A stretch of 64,000 bases of DNA. Source: CAWUEX02 sp963921305 (lineage in GTDB: Bacteria; Pseudomonadota; Alphaproteobacteria; Rhodospirillales; Rhodospirillaceae). Below are positions 53,093 through 61,297 of the stretch, piece by piece. The notes under the pieces are model-generated. The model saw only the letters and a list, made by a program, of their open reading frames with translations, had not been told where the DNA came from and did no database searches. The stretch spans positions 1,736,001 to 1,800,000 of the forward strand of contig CAWUEX030000002.1 of the NCBI GenBank assembly GCA_963921305.4, read 5' to 3'. The position numbers were made by a program, and so were the translations under genes. Within the stretch, counting starts at the first letter, position 1. Each line of letters begins with the position of its first letter.

Positions 53093-53626
53093 ATGCGCGC
53101 GTTCGCTTTCCTCCTCTTTGTTCTCCTCGCCCCGCAGACTGTTCACGCCGATGGCCATGAATCGGGCAAGGGCTACGCCTCGCTGATCCGCACCACCATC
53201 ATCTGCCGGCTGGCTGACTTGGAACCGTCCAAAGTGTTTTGGGGCGACGTGCTGGGCTTCACCTACCGCGGTGATCCCCAAGCCCGCACCGGCGCGGCCA
53301 GTCCCTTTGGCTGGACCGAGGACTCGGTCACCTACTACACCCAGTTCGACTCCACCGACGGCGCCATGCTCGGCCTATTGATGATTGAGGAAACGCCGGG
53401 CTACCCCACCGTCACGCATCCGGCTGAGGGCGGGGCGTACAACACCGCTGTGTTGGTCCATCGCGCGAAGAATTTAGAGGACGTTTACAACCGGGCCGTC
53501 GCAGCGGGTGTGGAGATTCTCAAACCCTACGGCCCGTCAGCGACCGGACGCTCGATGCAGATTTTGCTGCGCGCGCCGACCGGGCAACTGGTGGAGATCT
53601 ACGAACTGCTGCCGCAGAGCGACTAG
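53093..53626 (+). CDS. Exported VOC (glyoxalase-like) protein
   Basis: A 177-aa protein with a signal peptide (about residues 1-19, VHADG) and one VOC module (TIICRLADLEPSKVFWGDVLGF at the start, LRAPTGQLVEIYE at the end). A periplasmic location is uncommon for this fold. ATG 53093 has a GGAG site; an upstream ATG at 53051 is in frame but lacks one. Confidence 0.78.
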   Translation: MRAFAFLLFVLLAPQTVHADGHESGKGYASLIRTTIICRLADLEPSKVFWGDVLGFTYRGDPQARTGAASPFGWTEDSVTYYTQFDSTDGAMLGLLMIEETPGYPTVTHPAEGGAYNTAVLVHRAKNLEDVYNRAVAAGVEILKPYGPSATGRSMQILLRAPTGQLVEIYELLPQSD

Positions 53627-53693
53627 CGGCGCGGCGCGCCTGATCTAAACGATGAAATAGGTACCGAGAGACGACATAAAAATTTGAGACGTC

Positions 53694-53743
53694 ACCCTCG
53701 GGCCCTGTCCGCGGTGCGCGGACAGTTAGCAACTTTCGAGGGT
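53694..53743. other. Nested hairpin in an intergenic region
   Basis: Outer arms ACCCTCG (53694-53700) and CGAGGGT (53737-53743) enclose a perfect 9-base stem CTGTCCGCG/CGCGGACAG with a 3-base loop (53705-53725). No T-run follows on either strand, so a simple terminator is unlikely. It lies between two convergent genes and may be a bidirectional transcript end or a structured RNA. Confidence 0.55.
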
Positions 53744-53816
53744 CTAGGGCCACGGCCCCATTCGGTCTGGAACCCTGGATGCTCGCAATGAATGCGAACA
53801 TGACAGTGAGTTGAAT

Positions 53817-54203
53817 TCATCTAGGCGCAGTTTTGCGCCGCCGGTTCAGCCACACCAAAAACGGTGCGGCGATCCGTTCGTAGACCCATCCCGCGATGGG
53901 ATAGATCACCGGCCAACGTGCTACCCGCGCCAGCCAACGGTAGCGCGGCAGGCGCTGCCAGATGGCGATGAAGGACTCGACCCCGCTTTGCAGGGTTCCG
54001 TCTGTGCTTTCGGTATACAGCCGCCGCTTGGCCTGATCGGCGGATAGGCCATGCGGGGCCAGGGCGTCCGGCATTTCGGCCAAATCACACCACACCAGGG
54101 TCTCCACCTCATCGCGTGCGGCCAGCGCGCGGTAATGGCTGATCTCCGCCCGGCAGATGGGGCAGGCGCCATTGTAAAAAACGGTGAGGGATGCGGTGGA
54201 CAT
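53817..54203 (-). CDS. DCC family thiol-disulfide oxidoreductase (DUF393)
   Basis: A 128-aa protein with the thioredoxin-like start YNGACPICRAEI (CPIC, about residues 13-16), then a helical part ending in a basic tail. DUF393 proteins are predicted redox proteins. ATG 54203 fits the family; a longer frame runs to 54479 but overlaps the divergent gene. Confidence 0.87.
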   Translation of the reverse strand: MSTASLTVFYNGACPICRAEISHYRALAARDEVETLVWCDLAEMPDALAPHGLSADQAKRRLYTESTDGTLQSGVESFIAIWQRLPRYRWLARVARWPVIYPIAGWVYERIAAPFLVWLNRRRKTAPR

Positions 54204-54311
54204 GCTTTTTCTACGCAGCCTCCCCGCCCTTGGGTCACCAGCGGGGATAAACCAAAGCAGCCGCCACGCGTATAACCTATGAAAGCGCGACTGAAAGAAG
54301 GGGTCTTCACC

Positions 54312-55049
54312 ATGCGTTTGCTCATGCCCGCCGTTCTTGTGTTGGCCGTCGCCGCCTGCGATGCGCCGGCGCCTGTGGATGCACAGGAAACATCCCCCTG
54401 GTACGAAACCAAACGCGCCAGCCGCGATGGCATTGGCAAGGTCTACATGGGCCGCGAGATTTCCCAGGTGATGGGGCATCTCGGCGCCGGGTGGCTGGAG
54501 CGCATCGAGCGGGTGCAGGAAGAACGCACCGACCTGCTGATCGCTAACCTCGACCTCGAACCCACCGACGTCGTCGCCGACATCGGCGCGGGCACGGGCT
54601 ACTTTTCGTTCCCCATCGCTGCGCGGGTCAAAGACGGCAAGGTGCTGGCCGTCGATATTCAGCCCGAGATGCTGGCCATCATCGAATCGCGCAAGGCGGC
54701 GGGCTTAAGCGAGCAAAGCTGGGCCAACATTGAAACCGTGCGCGGTACCGTCGATGACCCCAACCTGCCCGACAACACCGTCGATCTGATCCTCATGGTC
54801 GACGCCTATCACGAGTTCGAGTACCCGCGCGAAATGGGCGAAGCAATGGTGCGTGCGCTCAAGCCCGGCGGGCAGATCGCGTTGGTGGAATATCGCCTTG
54901 AGGATCCCTCGGTGCCGATCAAAACCCTGCACAAGATGAGCGAGGCTCAAGCGCGCAAGGAAATGGAAGCGCTCGGCCTGACCTGGGTGCAAACCAAGGA
55001 CATCCTGCCGCAGCAGCACCTGATGTTCTTCGAAAAACCGCCAAGTTAA
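54312..55049 (+). CDS. Lipoprotein with a class I SAM-dependent methyltransferase domain
   Basis: A 245-aa protein with a lipoprotein signal: hydrophobic residues 3-12 and lipobox V-A-A-C with Cys16, followed by Asp17, the +2 residue that in enterobacteria keeps lipoproteins in the inner membrane. The mature part is a methyltransferase with motif I VVADIGAGTGYFS and the DAYHEFEYP segment. A methyltransferase outside the cytosol is unexpected because SAM is cytosolic. ATG 54312 follows an AAGGGG site; an ATG 33 bases upstream would hide the signal. Confidence 0.8.
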   Translation: MRLLMPAVLVLAVAACDAPAPVDAQETSPWYETKRASRDGIGKVYMGREISQVMGHLGAGWLERIERVQEERTDLLIANLDLEPTDVVADIGAGTGYFSFPIAARVKDGKVLAVDIQPEMLAIIESRKAAGLSEQSWANIETVRGTVDDPNLPDNTVDLILMVDAYHEFEYPREMGEAMVRALKPGGQIALVEYRLEDPSVPIKTLHKMSEAQARKEMEALGLTWVQTKDILPQQHLMFFEKPPS

Positions 55050-55081
55050 GCGCGCGGGTTAAGGGAAATCGCGTCAAGCGG

Positions 55082-55993
55082 TCACGTTATCGGCAGCGCC
55101 GCATCTTCGGCAAAGTCTGTGAGATGACTCAGCTTGTCGGGATTGCGCGTCACGTAAATGGCGGCGATCCGGTCGCCGGATATCTCAATCGCCGTGGTCT
55201 GAAGAAGTCCGTCCCAACCCACCGCAAGCTCACCGGGCAAGCCGTTGATCGTCGTGCGCTGCACCACCCTGGCGGCAGCATCGCCGGTTCTGGAGGCCTT
55301 GGCGGCAAGGCCCGCGTAAAACCGCGCGATGGTGTTGTGTCCCTGAATGAGGTTGAGTGCCGCCCGGGCTTGTCCGCCTCCATCCGAGTGCAGAACCGCG
55401 TCCTCGGCAAGAAGCGTGCGCAACGCGTCCGCATCGCCGCTCTGGGCTGCGGAGAAGAAAGCGCTGGCAATTTGTGCGGCACGATCCGGCGCGACATCGA
55501 ACCGCGGCCGTTCGGCGCGCACATGGGTACGGGCACGGCGCACCAGTTGGCGGCACGCGGCCTCGGTGCGGCCCAAGATGGCGGCAATCTCGTCATAGGC
55601 GGTGTCGAACACGTCATGCAGCAGAAATGCCGCGCGCTCCAACGGTGACAGGCGTTCAAGCGCCAGCATCAGCGCAAAGGAAACATCTCCCGCCACGCTC
55701 TCCGGCGCTGCCACGGCTGTGGCCGGATCGTTGAGAATGGGCTCGGGAAGCCATGGGCCCACATACACTTCGCGCCGCCGGTGCGCTTCCTTCAACTTGT
55801 CCAGGCACAGCCGGGACACGGTCTTGGAGAGAAAGGCGCGCGGATGCGCCACCGACTCCGGGTCGATCCGGTCCCACCGCAAGAAGGCGTCTTGAAGGAC
55901 GTCTTCCGCGTCGGCAACGGACCCCAGCATACGATACGCGAGCCCGAACAGGGTGGGCCGGTGCTCTTCAAACGTTGTGGGCGCGCGTCTCAT
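55082..55993 (-). CDS. ECF41-type sigma factor with a fused SnoaL-like regulatory domain
   Basis: A 303-aa ECF sigma factor. Sigma2 has YRMLGSVADAEDVLQDAFLRW and sigma4 has DEIAAILGRTEAACRQLVRRA. The C-terminal SnoaL-like extension carries the three ECF41 hallmarks: WLPEP between the sigma domains, DGGG around residue 205 and NPDKL near the end. In this group the extension controls activity in place of an anti-sigma factor. It begins 18 bases after its partner gene, in one operon. Confidence 0.93.
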   Translation of the reverse strand: MRRAPTTFEEHRPTLFGLAYRMLGSVADAEDVLQDAFLRWDRIDPESVAHPRAFLSKTVSRLCLDKLKEAHRRREVYVGPWLPEPILNDPATAVAAPESVAGDVSFALMLALERLSPLERAAFLLHDVFDTAYDEIAAILGRTEAACRQLVRRARTHVRAERPRFDVAPDRAAQIASAFFSAAQSGDADALRTLLAEDAVLHSDGGGQARAALNLIQGHNTIARFYAGLAAKASRTGDAAARVVQRTTINGLPGELAVGWDGLLQTTAIEISGDRIAAIYVTRNPDKLSHLTDFAEDAALPIT

Positions 55994-56011
55994 ATGCGCT
56001 GGCGCTCCTGT

Positions 56012-56473
56012 TCAAGCCGCAGGTGCGGCGTGGTCTAACGGTTGCGGCACATGAAATCCAACGTTGATGCGGTTCCAGGTGTTGATCACGCCGATGACGA
56101 CGGCAAGCTTCACCAACTCATCGTCGGCGAAGTGCGGCCTCACGGCCATGAAGGCTGCCGCGACATCCTCGTGCCGGTCCAGTTTCGTCAACGCATCCGT
56201 CCAGGCCAAGGCCGCCCGCTCGCGCGCGGAAAACAGCGTCGACTCGGGCCACGCCGCGAGCACGTGGAGCCGTTCTTCCGTTTCTCCGGCGGCGCGGGCG
56301 TCCCGCGTATGCATGTCGAGGCAGAACCCGCATCCGTTGATCTGTGAGGCGCGGATTTTGACGAGTTCAATCAAGCTCGGCTCCAGTCCGCAGGTATCCG
56401 CGTATTCGCTGAGGGCAAGCACCGCTTGATAGGCCTCGGGTGCCGCGCTGACGTAATTGACGCGTGTGCTCAT
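56012..56473 (-). CDS. Carboxymuconolactone decarboxylase family (AhpD-like) protein, ECF41 partner
   Basis: A 153-aa AhpD-like protein with the redox motif C48-G-F-C51 and H55. Such enzymes are the usual genomic partners of ECF41 sigma factors and may reduce peroxides or a redox-active metabolite. ATG 56473 has an AGGAG site and lies just downstream of the ECF41 promoter. A longer frame to 56635 would run through that promoter and is rejected. Confidence 0.93.
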   Translation of the reverse strand: MSTRVNYVSAAPEAYQAVLALSEYADTCGLEPSLIELVKIRASQINGCGFCLDMHTRDARAAGETEERLHVLAAWPESTLFSARERAALAWTDALTKLDRHEDVAAAFMAVRPHFADDELVKLAVVIGVINTWNRINVGFHVPQPLDHAAPAA

Positions 56474-56508
56474 TGTCTGTCTCCTGAAAAGTGGGGGTCT
56501 GAGAAGAA

Positions 56509-56535
56509 GACGAGACAGGCGGGGGCCGTGTGACA
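56509..56535 (-). promoter_or_regulatory. ECF41-dependent promoter
   Basis: On the minus strand TGTCACA (positions 56535-56529) is followed after 16 bases by CGTC (56512-56509), the known -35/-10 pair of ECF41 promoters. It stands 36 bases upstream of the AhpD-like gene that leads the sigma factor operon, so the sigma factor very probably drives its own operon. Confidence 0.85.
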
Positions 56536-56600
56536 TGACATTTTGGGGTTTCGCAGAAATCACCTGAGGAAGGTGAGCACATCGCCCTGATCGGCTCTGA

Positions 56601-56735
56601 TTTGCCCGGACAAATCGGGCAAAACCGGCGTGCATGGGCTCGTTTGACTCAAAAATAAGGCCCTGAATTCGTTGACGAATTCAGACCGGCCCCGCAGTTT
56701 CCCGTGGCGTGCATGGGCTCGTTCCTCGATTTTTT
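56601..56735. repeat. Cluster of hairpins with an 18-bp direct repeat
   Basis: The 374-base gap between the AhpD-like gene and the CpcT-like gene holds three dyads: TTTGCCCG/CGGGCAAA (56601-56623), CTGAATTCGT/ACGAATTCAG (56663-56684, 2-base loop) and CCTC/GAGG around a T-run (about 56722-56737). An 18-base perfect direct repeat begins at 56627 and again at 56706. The layout recalls a REP-like or palindromic unit element, but no transposase is near. Confidence 0.6.
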
Positions 56736-56847
56736 GAGGAATAAGGTTTTTCGCCGCCTTCTGGTCCCTATTCACGCATCTGGCCGACCCCGCGACATGG
56801 AGCCCGCATACCGTTACTCTGCCGCTGACCTTGAGAGGGAGAGTGCT

Positions 56848-57864
56848 ATGAGTCGTTTGTTCTGTTTGCTCGGGGCTGTCGTCCTGGCGTCAGCGCCTGC
56901 CATGTCGCAGACCCCCGCGCGCCCGGGCGGCGATGCCGTGCTTCAGCGCACCGCCGAAGACCTTGCCGCGCTGTGGCAGGGTGCCTACGACACCGCCAAC
57001 CAGGTCAACTTCCAGGAACGCTTCAATCTGCCGGAAGAGGGCTGGGTCGCGCGCCAGCACAAAATCTTCGCCCGTGTCGATCTGCCGGCCTTCGGGCCTT
57101 ATGTGACCTATGTCGAACAGTATCAGGGCACCCCGCCGGATCAGTTGTTCCGCCAGCGCCTGTATGTGCACCGCATCGACGAGGAGCTGGGACAGGTCGT
57201 CACCGACATCTATAGCTTCTCGGAGGATGACGCCGCGGCGGTCGCCGGGGCGCATGAGGATCCATCCAAGCTCGCCGGCATGACGCCGGATCGCCTGACC
57301 AAGATTCCCGATGGCTGCGCCGTCCGCTGGCAGAAGCTGGGCGAGACCTTCCTGGGTGTGCAAACACCTGACGATTGCCTCTACACGCCCGCCGGGTTCA
57401 GCCAGCAGGTCAGCCTGCGCGACACCATCACCCTCACGGCGGAGGCGATGACCACGCAGACGGAAATCCTTGATGCCGACGGCAACATGCTGATGGCCAA
57501 CGACCTCGGCACGCCAGAGGTTGCGCGTAAAGCGCGCCCCTTCACCTGCATGATGTTGGCGCTCAACCCGGCGATGGAGCAGCGGTTTGAGCGTTACGCC
57601 GGAATCAAGACGCACGACCAAGGGGGTGAGTTCACCGTCGTTACCCAACACGATCCGCCGAAGGAACTACACGTTGAGTTGCTGAAAATCGTGCCGCCCG
57701 CCGGGACCAGCCGCGACACCTTGATCATGACCCTGACCGAGAAGAACGATCTGTTCCCGCTGGCCCGCGCCTTCGTTGCGCCGGATACGCCCCGGGTGGC
57801 AATCAGCATTGCCGGGGTGGAGGCGAACTGCACCGCCGACGAGTCTGATCCCGCGCGGTTCTAG
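56848..57864 (+). CDS. CpcT/CpeT-like exported protein (DUF1001)
   Basis: A 338-aa protein with a signal peptide (about residues 1-21, AMSQ). The body resembles CpcT/CpeT: DLAALWQGAYDTANQ, then YVEQYQGTPPDQLFRQRLY and the CxxY-type DDCLYTPAGF. In cyanobacteria these proteins are bilin lyases; in this setting there are no phycobiliprotein genes, so the activity must differ. ATG 56848 has a GAGAGGGAG site, and a frame from 56704 that starts in the repeat cluster is rejected. Confidence 0.8.
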   Translation: MSRLFCLLGAVVLASAPAMSQTPARPGGDAVLQRTAEDLAALWQGAYDTANQVNFQERFNLPEEGWVARQHKIFARVDLPAFGPYVTYVEQYQGTPPDQLFRQRLYVHRIDEELGQVVTDIYSFSEDDAAAVAGAHEDPSKLAGMTPDRLTKIPDGCAVRWQKLGETFLGVQTPDDCLYTPAGFSQQVSLRDTITLTAEAMTTQTEILDADGNMLMANDLGTPEVARKARPFTCMMLALNPAMEQRFERYAGIKTHDQGGEFTVVTQHDPPKELHVELLKIVPPAGTSRDTLIMTLTEKNDLFPLARAFVAPDTPRVAISIAGVEANCTADESDPARF

Positions 57865-57872
57865 GCGGAAAC

Positions 57873-58871
57873 CTAACCGTTCGGCCGCAGGATCACCTTG
57901 CCCTTGCGGTCGTCGCCGGTGCGGCGCGCATGGGCAAAGGCCTCGGCGTATTGATCCAGCGTGTAGGTGCCGGCAATTGCCGCCTTGAGTTCGCCGTCGC
58001 CGATTTTCTGCGCCAGCATCTCATAGATACTGCGGATTTCGTCCATGCTGCGTTTGGCCAAGCCGCGTCCGGTGCTCATGCCGGTCAAGGTGATGTTCTT
58101 GAAGAACAGATCGTGGAACGGCAGCACACAAGGCTCGCCGGAGATGAACCCGTAATTCACCACCTTGCCGCCATAGGCCAGGCAGCGCGCGATGCGCGTG
58201 GTGCCTTCACCGGCGACAAGATCGAAGCCGAGGTGAATGTCCGCGTCGCCAGTGGCCTCCTTAACGGTTTCCGCCAATTCGTTCGGATCATCGCGGTCGA
58301 TGAGGCACACGTCGGCGCCCAAGGCGTTGATCTCGGCCACCAGACTTTCACGCCGCACGATGTTGCAGGTTTTGATGCCGCGCTCCTTGGCCAGCACGAT
58401 CATGTAGCGCCCGCAGCTTGAGTTGGCGCCGTTCTGGATGAACCAGTCGCCTTCTTTCAGCTCGGCGAAGTCTTCCAGCAGCACCACGGCGGTCATGCCG
58501 TTGACCATCATCAGCGCAAGCTGGGCCGCGTCGCCCGCCGGTGCGGGCAGAACTTTATCGGCGTTCACGCAGACCTTCTGTGCGAAGGTGCCGGAGCCCC
58601 ACCACGGAAACACCCGGTCGCCGACCTTGAACTGCGTGACATCGCTGCCGGTCGCAGTGACATAGCCGACGCCCTCGTAGCCGGGCTGGCTGGGCAGTTC
58701 GGGAATTCTGAAATCGCGCTCGCCGGTGAAGCGCTTGATGTCGGCCAGGTGTACGGCCGCCGCTTCAATCTCAATCACCACCTCATCCGCTGTCGGCTCC
58801 GGGTCTGGCACGTCGATGAGTTTGACCACCTCGGCGGGATCGCCGTAGTCGACCTGCTGCAACACTTTCAT
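57873..58871 (-). CDS. MDR superfamily NAD(P)H-dependent oxidoreductase (enoyl reductase/quinone reductase-like)
   Basis: A 332-aa zinc-independent medium-chain reductase. The N-terminal GroES-like domain includes PGYEGVGYVTATG and VGDRVFPWWGSGTFAQ. The Rossmann half carries QNGANSSCGRYMIVLAKERG, which in the mitochondrial enoyl-reductase type (MECR) binds NADPH. Enoyl-thioester reduction is the most likely activity. ATG 58871 is used; a longer frame to 59114 overlaps the riboswitch. Confidence 0.85.
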   Translation of the reverse strand: MKVLQQVDYGDPAEVVKLIDVPDPEPTADEVVIEIEAAAVHLADIKRFTGERDFRIPELPSQPGYEGVGYVTATGSDVTQFKVGDRVFPWWGSGTFAQKVCVNADKVLPAPAGDAAQLALMMVNGMTAVVLLEDFAELKEGDWFIQNGANSSCGRYMIVLAKERGIKTCNIVRRESLVAEINALGADVCLIDRDDPNELAETVKEATGDADIHLGFDLVAGEGTTRIARCLAYGGKVVNYGFISGEPCVLPFHDLFFKNITLTGMSTGRGLAKRSMDEIRSIYEMLAQKIGDGELKAAIAGTYTLDQYAEAFAHARRTGDDRKGKVILRPNG

Positions 58872-58988
58872 GGCGTTTCCCCGCTGTATCTTTGAGCTTT
58901 GTACGCGCTCCCAAGGCTTTAGACCTTGCTCTAGGGGCTGGGTCAACCGCCGCCCGCCTTGACGCTGCCAAGCCCTGGCAGTAGGTAG

Positions 58989-59170
58989 GGTTTCAGTGAT
59001 GGTGTCCCCGGTGCCGTTCGGTGTCTGGGACAAGAGGGAATCCGGTGAGACTCCGGAGCTGCCCCCGCAACTGTAAGCGGTGAGCCATCCGCCACCAACG
59101 CCACTGGAGGTCACTCTGGGAAGGCAGGCGGACCGGCGACGACCCGCAAGTCAGGAGACCTGCCGTCACA
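58989..59170 (+). promoter_or_regulatory. Cobalamin (AdoCbl) riboswitch
   Basis: The conserved core is complete: GGGAATCCGGTGAGACTCCGG, here cited by its ends at 59036-59056, then GCTGCCCCCGCAACTGTAAG, CCACTGG at 59101-59107, GGGAAGGC at 59118-59125 and the B12 box AGTCAGGAGACCTGCC (59149-59164). It lies 164 bases before btuB and should shut off the operon when cobalamin is high, by hiding the ribosome site or ending transcription. Confidence 0.95.
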
Positions 59171-59333
59171 GCGTCACCTATCCATGGGGCGGGGTGTTCC
59201 TGTGGAGCGGCGATCCGTAGCGGTGACGCGCACGATTTGGTGCCGTCACGTTTATCGGGTCAGACTTCTTAAGTCCCTTCCCGAATCTTGTGTGTGGCGG
59301 TGCCGGTTGCGTCACTTGAAACCGGAGGTCGCC

Positions 59334-61292
59334 ATGACTGACTTAGAAACGACTCGAAATACATTCCTATCAACCACCGCTCTCGCGGCAGTGCTGTTTA
59401 CCGTGCCCGCCGCCGGGCAAACCCCTTCGCCCGTCATCCAGGACGAAATCATCGTCACCGCCAGCCGTGTGCCGCAGGAGCGGTTCGCCGTCGGCAGCGC
59501 GGTTGACGTGCTCGATGCGCAAGACCTGCGCGATCGCCAGCAGCCGTTCTTGAGCGATCTATTGCGCGATTTGCCAGGCCTCGCGGTCAATCAATCAGGG
59601 CCCGCTGGGGCGTTCACCCAAATCCGCCTGCGCGGGGCGGAGGCCAATCACACCTTGGTTGTGATCGACGGCCTAGAGGCCGGCGATCCGTTCAACGGTA
59701 GCGAGTTTGAATTCGCCCACCTGTTGTCTGCCGGATTGGCCCGCGTCGAAGTGCTGCGCGGCCCGCAAAGCGCGTTGTGGGGGTCCGAAGCCATTGGCGG
59801 TGTGATCAACATCGTCACCGGTCCACCGGGCGACTTTGCCGGGCCCTGGGCAGACGCCTGGGCGGAGGGCGGCTCCTTCGGCACCGCGCGTGGGTCGGTG
59901 CAAACCGGAACATCCGGGGACTGGGGCACGGCCAGGGGCGCGCTGTCGTACACCGGCATCCGCGGCATCTCAGCCTCGCCGACCCAGCCCGAGAAAGACG
60001 GCTACGACAATGTCACAGGCAATCTTTTTGCGGACTTTGTCATTACGGAAGACCTGACTGTCTCCCTGGCTGGGCGCTATGTATCGGCCTCATCGGAAGA
60101 GGATGCGCAAGACTTCACCTTCGGCTCGCCGACCCAGGGTCTGGTCATCGACTCTGATACAGAGCGCGACTCCAAGCGCTGGTATGGCCGCGCCGCCGCT
60201 GATCTCAGCGCCTTTGACGGACTGTGGACGCACAGCCTCAGCGCCGGTCTCACCGACGCTAGCAATGATTCCTTCTCCGGCGGCGCTCTCACCTTCGGGT
60301 CGGACGGCCGCAAGTGGGATGTCGAATACCAAAGCAACGTCGCTTTTTCATCTGCCGGTGGCGTGGAGCACGGCCTCAGCACATTGCTCGAATACGAAGA
60401 CCTCACTTACGAATCCATCCAGCCTGGCGGAGGCGCCGGCAACCAGCGTCAGACCGGCGCCCAGTGGTCCGCGGCGTTAGAGTACCGCGTCGGCATCTCC
60501 GATCAGGTGTTCCTGAGTGCCGCGGCGCGTCATGACGACTCAAACCGCTTCAAGAACGAAACGACCTATCGCGCCACGGCCGCATGGGCAATTCCCGGCT
60601 CCGGCGCAAAAGTGCGGGGCAGTTTCGGCACCGGTGTCGCCCAGCCGAATTTTTTCGAGCTGTTCGGCTTCAATCCCGATTTCTTTGTCGGTAATCCCGA
60701 CCTGCAGCCCGAGACATCCGAAGGCTGGGACATCGGCGTCGATTACGGGTTCGCCGACGGCGCAGGCCTGGTCTCGCTGACCTACTTCGACGCCAACCTC
60801 AAGGACGAAGTCGTCACCGATTTTTCCGTCTTCCCGTTCACGGTGATCAACCGGACCGGAACCAGCACGCGCGATGGGTTTGAGGTCTCGTTCGCGGCCG
60901 ATCCGCTCGACGAGATTTCATTGGCCGCGTCCTACACCTACACCGACGCCAAGGATGACTTTGGCGCGCGGGAAGTGCGGCGGCCCAAGCACACCGGCAG
61001 CGTCAATGTCACCTACCGGATGCTCGACAGCCGCGCCGTGCTCGACCTGGGGCTGAACTACAACGGCACCATGACCGACACCGAGCTCATCTTTGCCACC
61101 CCAGAAACTTTGGTGACCCTAGATGACTATATCCTCGGCACGGTCTCAGCCTCGTATCGGGTGACCGAGCAGATCGATCTGACTGCCCGGGTCGAAAACC
61201 TGTTCGAGGAGGACTACCAGGATGTCTTTGGCTTCGCCTCGCCGGGCATCGGGCTCTACGCCGGCGTGCGCATCCGGCTGGGGCAGGAGTAG
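59334..61292 (+). CDS. btuB: TonB-dependent vitamin B12 receptor
   Basis: Outer-membrane beta-barrel receptor of 652 aa. A signal peptide (about residues 1-28, PAAGQ) is followed by a TonB-box region (EIIVTASR) and a plug with RLRGAEANHTLVVIDGLE and VLRGPQSALWGSEAIGGVINI. The barrel contains NPDLQPETSEGWDIGV. ATG 59334 has a GGAGG site; a frame from 59184 would run through the riboswitch expression platform. The B12 riboswitch and downstream BtuFCD support the cobalamin assignment. Confidence 0.92.
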   Translation: MTDLETTRNTFLSTTALAAVLFTVPAAGQTPSPVIQDEIIVTASRVPQERFAVGSAVDVLDAQDLRDRQQPFLSDLLRDLPGLAVNQSGPAGAFTQIRLRGAEANHTLVVIDGLEAGDPFNGSEFEFAHLLSAGLARVEVLRGPQSALWGSEAIGGVINIVTGPPGDFAGPWADAWAEGGSFGTARGSVQTGTSGDWGTARGALSYTGIRGISASPTQPEKDGYDNVTGNLFADFVITEDLTVSLAGRYVSASSEEDAQDFTFGSPTQGLVIDSDTERDSKRWYGRAAADLSAFDGLWTHSLSAGLTDASNDSFSGGALTFGSDGRKWDVEYQSNVAFSSAGGVEHGLSTLLEYEDLTYESIQPGGGAGNQRQTGAQWSAALEYRVGISDQVFLSAAARHDDSNRFKNETTYRATAAWAIPGSGAKVRGSFGTGVAQPNFFELFGFNPDFFVGNPDLQPETSEGWDIGVDYGFADGAGLVSLTYFDANLKDEVVTDFSVFPFTVINRTGTSTRDGFEVSFAADPLDEISLAASYTYTDAKDDFGAREVRRPKHTGSVNVTYRMLDSRAVLDLGLNYNGTMTDTELIFATPETLVTLDDYILGTVSASYRVTEQIDLTARVENLFEEDYQDVFGFASPGIGLYAGVRIRLGQE

Positions 61293-61297
61293 ACGCC

